NCBI GenBank assembly: GCA_963921935.1 | Contig: OY998178.1 | Span: 48,538,951-48,602,950 of the forward strand | Direction: 5' to 3' | DNA length: 64,000 bases | From: Galeruca laticollis | Lineage: Eukaryota; Arthropoda; Insecta; Coleoptera; Chrysomelidae | Shown: one piece after another, positions 22,911-33,000 of the stretch | Layout: the number at the start of each line of letters is the position of its first letter | Position numbering within the stretch: position 1 is the first letter of the stretch | Position numbers and translations under genes: made by a program | Notes under the pieces: generated by a model | Database searches by the model: none | What the model was told of the DNA's origin: nothing | What the model saw: the letters and a program-made list of their open reading frames with translations, nothing else

Positions 22911-24646
22911 GTTGATAGCACGGAGCGGGGGTTCGGACCATAAAATAGTTGTAAACCATAGGCGCAATACTACACAGAAAAAAATAAAGTATTGAATCAA
23001 ACAATATATCAGTCGAACAAATTTGTTGTTTCAGTATGGCGAAATAAACCTATCATTTAGAAGAAAACGCAAGTTCATTTGAGTTCCAACACCAATACGT
23101 GTTTTATACAAGAAAATATTAGATTATGTGAATTGTTATATTTCGTCCATTCAATTCTTCGGGTTTATGTGATGCATGGATAATTTCACTTTCATCTGAG
23201 AATGTATCCCACCATCGAAGCAAATAAACAATTTTGTATATTCGAGAATATTAAATACTCAAATGAAACAAATATGTACTTGAATTTTAGAATACATTTT
23301 ATTTGGTTAAATACCAGACTGTTAGCAAAAGTGCATATTCTTTGCAGGAAAAAAACATTAATCCTGAACGTTCATGATGCTCTTGTGCACCAAAACCCCT
23401 CAAGTTCTTTTCGCGACATAATTACTAACTGTGCCAATATGATAGGGGTAGGAGAACCTATTCCTCACCCTAGGAAGAAACCATTAGAATTTGATGACGA
23501 TGTCAAGAACAGTGTACGTAGAATAGTGCATTGTATGTATTTCGTGAAAGAAATACCAACATTGGACTAGATTGTGCAAGCCGCCCAGAATGACGAAAAC
23601 CTGCCACAACTATCACGAACTCGAGTATGGAGAATTCTTCATGGAATGAACTTGCAGTGGGAAAAACAAGACAGCAATTTTTTTTTATTGATAGGCAGGA
23701 TACTGTCTATTGTCTGCTGGAGACGAGAATACTTAAGGTCAATCCGAAAATATAGCAATGAATGTAAGAATATGTTCTATTTGGATGAAACCTGGCAAAC
23801 TGTATCGAAAGTCTGGCAAAATAAAAATATACTGTATTCCCGACAAACTGTCATGGAGAGTTGGTCAACTGGATTAAGACTTTCGTCTAGAAAGGGACGC
23901 AAACTTATTTTAACCCATATAGTCAGTGAAAACGGATTTTTGGATCAAGGATTATTGGAATTTCAGTCTAATTCAACCAAAGACTACCACGATGAAATGA
24001 CGCCTAACGTTTTTGAGGAATAATTCCAACAAATGATCGAATACAATCCCCTGAATTCGGTTATTGTAAAGGATAACGCCAGCTATCATTCTCGATTAGT
24101 AGAGAAGCTTCCCACAATTTCATGGAAAAAAGCAGCGAGAATTGAGTGGTTGCAGTGTAAAGCCTTAAATTTCGATCATAAAACGGCGAAAAAATAACTT
24201 TTGCAAATTGCTAGACAGCGTAAGGCAGAGTTTAAAAAATTTGTAATCGATGAGATGCCAATAAGTAGAGTTATTATTGTACATCGCTTACCCCCTTACC
24301 ATTGTGACCTGAACCCAATAGAGCTTATATGGACATCAGTCAAAGGTTATGTTGCCGGAAAAACAAAACTTTTAAGGTTCAAGAAGTACGGCAGCTTTTG
24401 ATGGATTCATTGGTGAATGTGACTACCGAAAACTGCCAAAGCGCCATAAAACATGTTATAGCTGAGGAGGGGTATATGTGGAATCTTGACGCCGTAATCG
24501 ACGAAACTACAGAGATCGAACCGTTAATTATTAACATAGGACAAGACGACTCTTCAGATTTTCCTAATGAAGTATTTAGTTAATAATGATGTATATATAA
24601 ATATACCCCCGTTTTCCGTTTATCATAGGCGCTCTGTGCTATCAAC
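22911..24646 (+). mobile_element. Sailor-like (DD82E) DNA transposon, copy 1
   Basis: The ends are GTTGATAGCACGGAGCG (22911-22927) and its near-complement CGCTCTGTGCTATCAAC (24630-24646), matching at 16 of 17 positions. The 1.7-kb body holds one transposase. The IS630-Tc1-mariner superfamily normally duplicates TA on insertion; a TA follows the right end but not clearly the left. A related right end (CGCTCTGTGCTATCTAC) occurs at 26459-26475 beyond copy 2, and a few bases outside the repeat (TTTGAAA) are also shared there, so the true boundary may lie slightly further out. Confidence 0.65.
23202..24583 (+). pseudogene. Sailor-like transposase (DD82E)
   Basis: A nearly complete transposase with few lesions. 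The DNA-binding half includes LVHQNPSSSFRDIITNCANM and DENLPQLSRTRVWRILHGMN; a TAG interrupts it at 23571. The DDE core has FYLDETWQ (first Asp, codon 23784), SRKGRKLILTHIVSENGFL, YHDEMTPNVFEE, VIVKDNASYHS (second Asp, codon 24072) and YHCDLNPIELIW (Glu, codon 24321). Exactly 82 residues separate the second Asp from the Glu if one internal stop (24196) is counted, which matches the Sailor family. The tail AVIDETTEIEPLIINIG is in another frame. Three stops and one or two frameshifts make it inactive. Confidence 0.82.
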
Positions 24647-24655
24647 TAGTTTGAA

Positions 24656-25195
24656 ATGAGCCATAAACGCCACACAGATGAGGAACTGCAGGCTATAGCA
24701 CAAACTATTTGGGATAATGTTTTGGATAAAAAAGTGGCCAATGCTTCAGACAGTGATGAAGAAATTTAAGAGGAAGAAAAATATTTCTTGGCCAGGGATA
24801 AGGGAAAAAATGGAATTAACACCCACTTGTAAGTAAATTTAGCAAAACACAAATATTGTAACTGTATTTTAGGGGCCGAAAAGATGTGCTGAGTATATCA
24901 CAATTGAAAATAGCGCTTTTGAAATCAATTTTACGACGATATCAGTGAAAGTATTATTGAATATATTAGCAGAGTAATAGATATACAATAAGACCACGAG
25001 AACTGAAATAAATGAAATTGATAAACTCGCTGCTATTGAGTCTGTTTTTGAACGTATTATTGAAAATTGCTACAGTAACTATTGTCTTGGTGTACAAATG
25101 ACTATGAAATAATAATCCCTTTTCGAGGCAGACGCAGCTTTGTTCAATTCATGCCGAACAAGTGGGCAAAATATGGGATAAAAGCATATGTGCCT
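24656..25195 (+). pseudogene. piggyBac transposase fragment, second family
   Basis: The ATG at 24656 opens MSHKRHTDEELQAIAQTIW and an acidic ASDSDEE stretch, the usual N-terminus of a piggyBac transposase. A candidate intron starts at GTAAGTA near 24831. The text then runs KRCAEYITIENSAFEINF, EIDKLAAIESVFERIIENCY, SNYCLGVQMT, a small frameshift across the expected first catalytic Asp (TIDE), then RGRRSFVQFMPNKWAKYGIK and AYVPAV. It ends abruptly at about 25195 where Sailor copy 2 begins. It belongs to a different piggyBac subfamily from the one at 12-14 kb. Confidence 0.75.
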
Positions 25196-26022
25196 GCAGT
25201 GTAAAGCCTTAAATTTCGATGATACAATGGTGAAAAAAAAACTTTTGCAAATTTTTAGACAGCGTAAGGCAGAGTTTTCAAATTTTTGTAATGGATGAAA
25301 TGGCAAAAAGTAGAGGTATTATTGAACATCGCTTACCCCCTTACCATTGTGAGCTGAACCCTATAGAGCTTATATGGTCATTGTCAGGAACAACAAAACT
25401 TTTAAACTTCAAGAGTTACGGCAACTTTTGATGGAATCATTGGCGAATGTGACGGCCGAAAACTGGCAAATCACCATAAAACATGTTATAGCCGAGGAGG
25501 GGTAAATGTGGGATCTTGACGCCTTAATCGACGAAACTACAGAGATCGAACCGTTAATTATTAACTTAGGACAAGACGATTCTTCAGATTTTTCTGATGA
25601 AAAATTTAGTTAATAATGCTGTATATATTATAGTTGAAGTAATGTTCACCTGAAATTATTTGTTATATTTTTTTATTATTTACAATAACATGTGTGTATA
25701 TAAATCTTAGTGCACAATTACTTTTTATTTTCATTATAATAAACGTTAAGCAAAAATCATGTATAACCTTGTTCTACGGCTACTGACCGTTTGGTTACCT
25801 GCGTATGCTTTCATTTGCATTTTATTACCTATTATTATTTGACCGATTACCGGGTAGTCTGGTCACAATTTCTTTCTTCTTAGACTAGATACTTTGTAAA
25901 ACATAAATAAGAGATCAAATAACTGTCTCGACCCTTATTTCGTGGAATCTACTCATTTCACTGTTTAAATGAAACTCACTGTTCCTAATTAATTCCACAA
26001 TACATAGAAAAGATTTTAGAAA

Positions 26023-26078
26023 TTCTAAGATAATTGACAATTGTTTCGACATTAAATATCATCGTCAGAATGACAGAA
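26023..26078 (-). ncRNA. Hammerhead ribozyme motif in fold-back left arm
   Basis: On the minus strand the core CTGACGA ... GAAA ... GTC is intact. Stem II is GATA opposite TGTC with one G-T wobble, stem III is the short palindrome CAATTG, and stem I has the ATT/AAT and TTCT/AGAA helices separated by an internal loop. It is expected to be foldable; activity has not been shown. Confidence 0.65.
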
Positions 26079-26292
26079 ATTACATTTAATTTTAAGCCTA
26101 TCTCATGTTTAATAATTATTTTGGCTAGAGAAAGAAGTGACCTACCTAGTGATTGACTTAATATATTTGTAACATCACATCTTCTTCTTCTTTTTTCTAT
26201 TAAAATATATTAAGTCAATCACTAGGTAGGTCACTTCTTGATGTAGCCAAAATAATTATTAAACATCAGGTAGGCTTAAAATGAAATGTAAC

Positions 26293-26348
26293 TTCTGTCA
26301 TTCTGACGATGATATTCAATATCGATACAATTGTCAATTATCTTAGAA
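26293..26348 (+). ncRNA. Hammerhead ribozyme motif in fold-back right arm (core mutated)
   Basis: This is the same architecture on the plus strand with CTGACGA, stem II GATA/TATC and stem I helices retained. The invariant GAAA reads GATA (26324-26327), which should abolish cleavage. It is the partner of the intact minus-strand motif in the left arm. Confidence 0.6.
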
Positions 26349-26479
26349 TTTTCAAAATCTTTTCAATATATTGTGGAATTAATTAGAGACAGTGAGTTTC
26401 ATTTAAAACAGTAAAATTTCTTGAGACACCCGACCTCTGTTTTCCGTTTATTATAGGCGCTCTGTGCTATCTACTACTT

Positions 26480-27449
26480 TGAAACGAACTTTAATGTAAT
26501 TATTTTAAGCCACTGAAATGTTTTGTAATGGGATATCAACTTACGTAGGACACTAATATGATATGGACAAGAATAGAGCACAGTCGTAACTCACAACCAA
26601 AGGCACGTATTCTGTGCTAAATTAAGCAATTGAAGTGGTTGTGAGAGTAAATTGTTCGAATAACTCGAGAATCTAATGTATCTGTTTGTCGATTCTTTTA
26701 TCACAAAACTTATTTTGTTATAAAAACTGAACTGAAAAGAGGTTCAAAATAAAGTAGAGAATCGTTGAGAGCTAAATTTGAAAATAATACCAACTTCGAG
26801 TAAGGAAATTCATACGCCGCCAATGTGTTTTAGTTTAAGAGGATGGCTCTTATCCAAGGTGCTTGAGTAATGTCAATACACGGTCTTCGGCTTTCAGGGA
26901 TGCGCGACGAATCGATATGCCACTTTACAAAGGCTTTTAACAGTTTTCCGTTATAGGGTTACAACATTAAAATCGTTCTTAATGATATGATTAATTGTCA
27001 TACGTGAGCCAGTACACTGAATGTTTTTCTATTTGAACTAACAGGACATTTTTTTAGGTACACAGATAGCTCACAGATTATTTAAAAATAGAAAAGAATT
27101 ACTTACATTCCAACTTATTTTTGAAAGTTTTTTCATAGCTTAATATATTTTATTCTAGTATTTGAAATTATTTGGAATAACAGATCAAAATACATGAATT
27201 AGTTTCGTAAAATGGATTGAATAGAAAAGTCCATTTATATATGAAGAGCTGGAAATTATACTCACGGTAACTATAAAAAAAGGGATGTCTAGTCAATTAC
27301 TAAAACAAAGAAAGCGAAATCAATGAGGAATAATAAAAAAGGAATTGAATATGGATATTTTCTTGGAAATTGTCACCCAAAAGTTGAGAACTGATAAAAC
27401 TGCCAAACATGATTAAACCAAGGAGATGTAGGCACAGAAAAGCTTATCA
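26480..27449. other. No supported gene
   Basis: AT-rich sequence. No domain, terminal repeat or RNA gene was recognised. Confidence 0.4.
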
Positions 27450-27780
27450 GAATATAGAATAAGAGCTGACAAGTCTAAAAAATATCAGAAGGATGGGAAG
27501 TATCTCTAATAACACATATACATGAGGAACAAATCAAGATACTTTTGAAAGTAGTTGCAAAAATATGTATGATGGAAAATGATCAAATTGGTACATATAA
27601 TTATGAAAAATACGAACTGGATCTGGTAGGACCCATCAAAATACATTTTTTTCGTAAGAAACAGACAATACAATCATGCTTTATTAGATTCGGAGAAATT
27701 ATTTGATACTGTTTCTAAAACTATAGTTTATAAAATTCAAAACAGTAAGGATTACCAAATGGCAATCAAATTAACGTCTC
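27450..27780 (+). pseudogene. Very degraded LINE reverse transcriptase remnant
   Basis: Plus-strand text such as ISEGWEVSLITHIHEE near 27480 and YNHALLDSEKLFDTVSK near 27670 resembles the P.xW....I.PI.K and F(L)D.EKAFDxV blocks of RTE-type reverse transcriptases, in the correct order and spacing. All frames are heavily interrupted. I consider this an old LINE copy, with limited confidence. Confidence 0.35.
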
Positions 27781-28170
27781 ATAGGAGCATAGATGAATAA
27801 AATAAAACATGAATATATTGTTGATAATAATTTAGAAACAGTGAACAAAAATTGTAGCAGTATTTCCACATGATATCCGCTAACGAGAAGCAATTACAAA
27901 CCATCAAACCGTATGGAGGGAGGTGGGTACTAGAAAAAGGAGGTATAATCAATGAGAAGAAATAAGTCTGAAATATTGATAATAAAATGTCAGGATGTTA
28001 ACACTAAAAAGGATCAGTAATTTCAACATTTGTGCAGCAAGATTACATACCAATCTAGGCGAATATAATATTAAAAAGTAATATTGAATTGAAGGAATTG
28101 CCAAAACAACTCCAGTTGATGATTACTGATAACTTCAACATTTACACAGTCGTAATTTTCTACAGAAATT

Positions 28171-28214
28171 CTATGAAGTGCGAAAGAGATCGACATCTCT
28201 TTCGCACTTCATAG
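28171..28214. repeat. Perfect 20-bp-stem hairpin at a LINE boundary
   Basis: CTATGAAGTGCGAAAGAGAT (28171-28190) is followed by the 4-nt loop CGAC and the exact complement (28195-28214). It directly precedes the first recognisable LINE codons at about 28217 and is probably a product of the LINE insertion or an inversion at its 5' end. Confidence 0.9.
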
Positions 28215-29389
28215 ATCCACACAGTTTGGTTTTTGAAGGGGACTAGGCACGAGAGAGGCTATAGTTGCAACTCAACTATTAGTTCAGAACTGCAATGATC
28301 AGAGGAAAGATGTGATTCTATGCTTCATCGACTACGAGAAAGCGTTCGACAAGGTTCAACTCCACAAACTCTTTCAAATTCTGAGGAGGATATAGATCAG
28401 TAGGATATCCACTGCATAGAAAGCCTTTATTGGAACCAAAGAGCCGAAGTCAAGGTTGGTAATGAACACACAGAACCAACAAAGATCCTTAGAGGGGTCA
28501 GACGGGGATGCGTTCTCTCTCCATTCCACTTCAACCTATACTCTGAAAACATCTTCCAGGAGGCACTCGAGGAACGCAGCCTGGGTATTAGGGTGAACGG
28601 AGTGTGGGTCAACAACGATACGCAGACGACACAGTCCTAATTGCTGACAATATGAAAGACTTTCAGGACCTTCTTGATGTCGTGGGCGATAGTAGCAAAA
28701 GCCTGGGCCTCAATATCAACACCAAGAAGACAAAATGCATGATAGTTTCTCGCAAGCCGGAAGAACATGAAAATGCAAACCTAACACACAACAGATGCCC
28801 CATTGAACGAGTATATAAATTTAAATTTTTAGACACGTGGCTATGTGAAAGCTGGACGTTCGAAACGGAAACCAAATGCCGAATCGACATGGCCCGAAGC
28901 ACATTTATGAAATTCAGGAAAGTTCTTACCAACACCGATTTTGACCTCGACCTAAGAATCAGATTCGTAAAATGTTACCTGTGGTCAGTGTTACTGTACG
29001 GTATGGAGGGCTGGACGCTAAAAGTGAACACCATGAATAGACTTGAGGACTTCGAAATGTGGACCTACAGGCGAATACTGAAAGTCCCATGGACGGACAG
29101 GAAAACGAATGAGGGGGTCCTAAGAACGATTAAAAGAGAACGCGAATTGCTGGAAACCATCAAGCGCAGAAAAACAGCATATCTAGGCCACATAATACGG
29201 AATGAAAGATACCAATTCCTACAATTTGTAATCGAGGGAAAGATTGAGGGGAGGAGAGGATTTGGCAGGAAGAAGATGTCATGGCTCCGAAACGTGAGAC
29301 AATGGACAGAGCTAAAAACAGTAGGAGACCTATTCATCACCATCAGAAATAAAGGAGAGTGGGTACATGTGATCGCAAACATCCATTAA
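28215..29389 (+). pseudogene. RTE-clade LINE, 5'-truncated, reverse transcriptase and C-terminus
   Basis: The sequence begins with TQFGF-like text (FGFEGD.ARERL...TQLLVQNCNDQRKDV), then FIDYEKAFDKVQLHKL (first catalytic Asp) and, with frameshifts, LRGVRRGCVLSPFHFNLYSE. The long open frame 28604-29389 starts at RYADDTVLIADN (catalytic Asp pair intact) and continues through LGLNINTKKTKCM, KFKFLDTWLC, LLYGMEGWTLK, LEDFEMWTYRRIL and a tail with RRGFGRKKMSWLRN. This is the endonuclease/RT type found in many insects. The endonuclease is absent through 5' truncation, and the stops upstream of 28604 make the copy defective. Confidence 0.85.
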
Positions 29390-29775
29390 TGGATAAGCAG
29401 TGGAAGAAGTAGAATAACTTTCTATAAATTGAGAGAAACTATGTAGTTCAATACAACGTAATTAATACAATACCTTTTATCACATATTTCGGATATGATT
29501 TCATAGTATGTAAATGAATGAAATTTCAGTCCAACCGGGTTGGTATAATATAGGTTTCTGTTCACCAACTTGAATAATAGATTGGGAACGATCCTTGACT
29601 CAACAAAAATGTAGTCTGAGCAACTTCAAAGCCCTATTGTTGAGTTTCAAAGCCCTATTATTGAACTTCAAGAGTGTTATGCTATTACAAATACTGTGAT
29701 AAAGTTATTTGTTCTATAATATAATATCCAACGCAGAAGTCAAAGTGGCAACACTCCGTGACATTGAAATAAGAA

Positions 29776-30206
29776 GTCCCGGACGCATATTTCAAAACTG
29801 CACATTGATACGAAACCAGTACTGAATGCGGCGCTGCCATTTGCTGGATTTCCACCGTCATTTCCTATGCGATTGCGACCATTTTTATTCGAATGCGATA
29901 CATCAATTGGTTTTATGCTGGCGCTGCCATTATGGAATGACAATTACTAAATTATCTATTAATTTAGATTTAAGTAAAATTTCTATAAATATTTTTATGC
30001 AGGGTGATCCCATTTTTTTGCAAAATGCTATTATGAAAAGTAAAATCTAATTGAAGAAAATTGACATCCCTGAGTTGTAAACAACAGCAAGGAACATTTT
30101 AAATTCGACTTTAAAAGACGTTAGCTACACAATCCAGCCAATGGCAGCGCAGCATATACCTTCTGATTTCGTATCAATGTGCAGTTTTGAAATATGCGTC
30201 CCGGTC
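29776..30206. mobile_element. MITE with ~75-bp inverted repeats
   Basis: The segment 29776-29850 (CCCGGACGCATATTTC ... GCGCTGCCATTTGCTGGATT) is repeated in inverted orientation at 30131-30206. The outer ~40 bp are nearly identical, and the inner ~20 bp (GCGCTGCCATT) match after a short divergent gap. The 280-bp interior has no coding sequence but contains a further GCGCTGCCATT. It directly precedes, and may have inserted into, a hAT transposase remnant that resumes at its right edge. No clear target duplication was seen. Confidence 0.75.
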
Positions 30207-30716
30207 TGTAAAGGCGCAGATACATCGATCAAATGCTGACGCTTTGAGTCCTCGTGACTATAACAGAATAAATGAATTCTTCACGTTTTTAGATGCTCTT
30301 ATTTGTGAAATGAAAATGGGTATGCCCCAACCAACACTGAACTCATCCAGCTTTTTAATCTTGTCCCATCATTTATAAAATCAAATGAATATGATAATGA
30401 TATAGTTAATGTAGCAAAGAACGATTGTGGAGAATCTAGTTCATTTCAATTGTGCAATGAAATCGCAATGGGGAGAGAAAATTGGAACCAAAGAAAAGGA
30501 AAAAGGGAAGTACCATCTACAGCTATTTACACCTTCTGCGACCCATCTGTTACATTACATCCTAATATGACAAATTTTTTGCACTTACATTGTGTTCTAC
30601 CTGTCACTTCATGCACTTGCGAAAGGAGTTTTGATTCAATTGAATTACTTGAGAATAACAATGCGCCAATATAGACTCAACGACCTGGTATTGATGAACA
30701 TTCTGTAACAAGCCGA
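30207..30716 (+). pseudogene. hAT transposase C-terminal fragment (ZMYM/THAP0-like group)
   Basis: KAQIHRSNADALSPRDYNRI and FLDALICEMKM match the R-x-QxHRxN...SPxxYxRxxxxxPFLD block of hAT proteins related to ZMYM1 and the THAP0 group. Further on, after frameshifts, TLHPNMTNFLHLHCVLPVTS and CTCERSFDSIELL followed by LRITMRQYRLNDLVLMNI form the C-terminal dimerisation domain. The N-terminal part is absent. This family is distinct from the two complete BED-finger hAT copies in the window. Confidence 0.72.
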
Positions 30717-30719
30717 TGC

Positions 30720-33000
30720 TGTTACGATTTCCATCGGACTATAGTATTTCAATGTCGTCGGACTAAGGATTCGAAATCAAAATACCTGTTTCACGTCCAA
30801 ATTTTTTGTATTTAAACGACATCGTACATAGGAAACGTCTCTTCCTATCAGTAACAATTAGAAGTATATCGTAGTGGTTTCACATATTTGCTGGTGAGTT
30901 AAATTCTTGAAATATTTTTTCTCCATGTGATTACTATGTTTTAATTATAATATGGGCTGGCGTTTGATAAATTTTGTTTGTTCAATTCTTTTTTATTGAA
31001 AAAAGAAAAATTTCATAATCTTTAAAAGCAAAATTTGCAAATTTCTTTTCATTCTGTTCTTTTAGCTTCATAATTCCGCATTTTCTCTTTATTTAGGGAA
31101 CAAAGCGAGAGATTTCTATTAGTTCTATTTGAAAAACTGCATTCAGTTTTTTATGTGTTGGAGTATAAGCTTCCAATCTGGTCTATATATTCCTTCCATC
31201 CCAGTAATTTTCCCTTAAGTTTTTCTCCTTCTTTTTTTTTCTTTCCGCAGCTCTGCAGCCCCTAGGTAGCCCCTAGGCGAGTAGACAACACCGCTAGAAT
31301 TTAGAGACAACAGTAAACCGGCCGGGATGGATTAAGCAGCACATATCCATCTACTAGGACCTAGCTGAGAGCTGAATAATTCCAGAATCTCACCAAGCTA
31401 AGTCTTATGTTTTGTACTCAATTCATGGAAATCTAGAACCGGAGATTCATATTGTATAACTGCGTTCGTATTCGTCTTGTATTTTGGATATGCAGTTGAT
31501 GTGAGTTATCTTATTGAGTTATGAATAAATATAATTTTTTTCTGAAACCTTTGATATTTGAGTTTCAGCTATTTATATTAACTTGGACAATCGCGTTAAA
31601 ATATTTTCAGTATTTTGTTTTGTTGACCTAAAGTAAATATAAGGTTTTCCAGTTTCGAACCTTTTTAGTTTTTTGCTTAATTAAAGTTATTATCGCTTAA
31701 AAAATTGGTGGCATCCAATTTCATTTCGACTGTTCACCCCATCCCAGTGTTAGCTATGGAAATACTTTAACTGAGGCTGATTACCACTACCTGAGGAAGT
31801 CTCCAGTCGGGGTTGGCAATGTTATTAATACCCTTATGATTAACAAGAATACAGTAATTAACGTGGATCCTTTGGAGATAAGCCCAACAAATCTACCTAT
31901 AAGTTCTATTTTTTTAAATTTAACTTGAACTGTACAATTGTTTTAACCTCAGTTTTAAGCTGAATGTAAACATTTTCAAATAATCTGTTTTAACCACGTT
32001 AATATTAAATTTTATTAGAGTATAATATTTGAGGATCATCAACTCGCAGTCATAGAATAATTGCTCCGCTTTTTACAAAAAAAATTCAACGTTCCTTATG
32101 CACGTACCAATATTTTAGTTCACTAACCATTACTATGTATAATCAACCTCCCAAATCTCAGATAGATTTGATTTTATGTTATTATTGAAGTTTTATTGCC
32201 ATCGGTGGTAAGCGCAGGAGGATAGGACTTTGGAGTTTATCGTTCTTGTTTTTTATCATCTATTCCTTGATCGAGTGATTAACGACGTATGCTTTTCACA
32301 GGTAATCAAAAAGTTGGCTCAAAAGTACATAAGACGGTTACATCGACAAACGATGAAGACTCGGTATTGACTCAATGTTGAACTAGTATGTTGCAACGCC
32401 GTACTTCACGTAGCACAGGTTCTTACTAACTGACGCGTCACTTTGGACACCCTCGAAAAGCCCTATTGAGTTAATTTCTAATGAATAATTTTTGTATGCG
32501 GCTGGTAAAAAGTTGTGAATTATGGTACTTCGAAATTTCAATGATTTTTGTTCAATAGTATTGTTTTTTTAGCAATTTCTATATTTTCTTTAAGTTAGTT
32601 GTAATTGTGATCGATTGTGTGGAGTAGTGATGCTTTATTCTTATAAATGTATATAACGACATTGTAAAAATATGTTTGTCTAATATATAATAACGATGTT
32701 TCTGAGAATAGAAAGTTAGTTGGGTGAGTATTTATTTTTTTATAATTTATTTTCAAAAACCTTCTTTGTATAACTTCTTATTTTTTCAGGTGCGTTTTTG
32801 ATGCAGAAATCCAGCACAATATAGCGTAGTTAATTCTGGATTCACCAAGTGAGTGGTACACTACTCTCAGATAACCAGGTTTCAAGATAGTTCTCATATA
32901 TTTAATTTTGTATAATAGTGGTCCTTAATTGTTTGCATTATTATTTGTATGTAAATCCCATCTAAGGTGGAAGTATATAATTATTCCTAGATATTTAACA
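30720..33000. other. No supported gene
   Basis: I see no protein domain. The segment 31240-31520 is GC-richer than its surroundings (CTCTGCAGCCCCTAGGTAGC and similar) and ends near ATGAATAAATATAATTTTTT. It could be a solo LTR or other repeat, but I found no matching partner. The segment 32790-32870 contains possible splice-like sites without an open frame. Confidence 0.35.

Larger units (their letters stand above)
25925..26412. repeat. Fold-back of two Penelope terminal repeats
   Basis: Two inverted arms of about 200 bp (roughly 25960-26166 and 26208-26412) enclose a loop of about 40 bp rich in CTTCTTCTT. Each arm matches the terminal repeat of the Penelope-like element at 45.4-48.7 kb. A one-sided extension (CTGTCTCGACCC...TTCGTGGAAT, 25923-25950) corresponds to the extension found on only one side of that element. 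No coding sequence lies between the arms, so this is a non-autonomous or internally deleted derivative. Each arm carries a hammerhead motif. Confidence 0.8.
25197..26475 (+). pseudogene. Sailor-like (DD82E) copy 2, 5'-truncated
   Basis: From TGCAGTGTAAAGCC onward the sequence closely follows copy 1 (from about 24154). It includes KKLLQIFRQRKAE, the block YHCELNPIELIW with the catalytic Glu (codon 25365), LMESLANVTAENWQ and IEPLIINLG, ending with the stop near 25613. The first two catalytic Asp residues are absent because the 5' half is missing. The 3' untranslated part is interrupted by the Penelope-type fold-back (25925-26412), after which the right end CGCTCTGTGCTATCTAC appears at 26459-26475. 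The transposase text carries several frameshifts. Confidence 0.75.
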
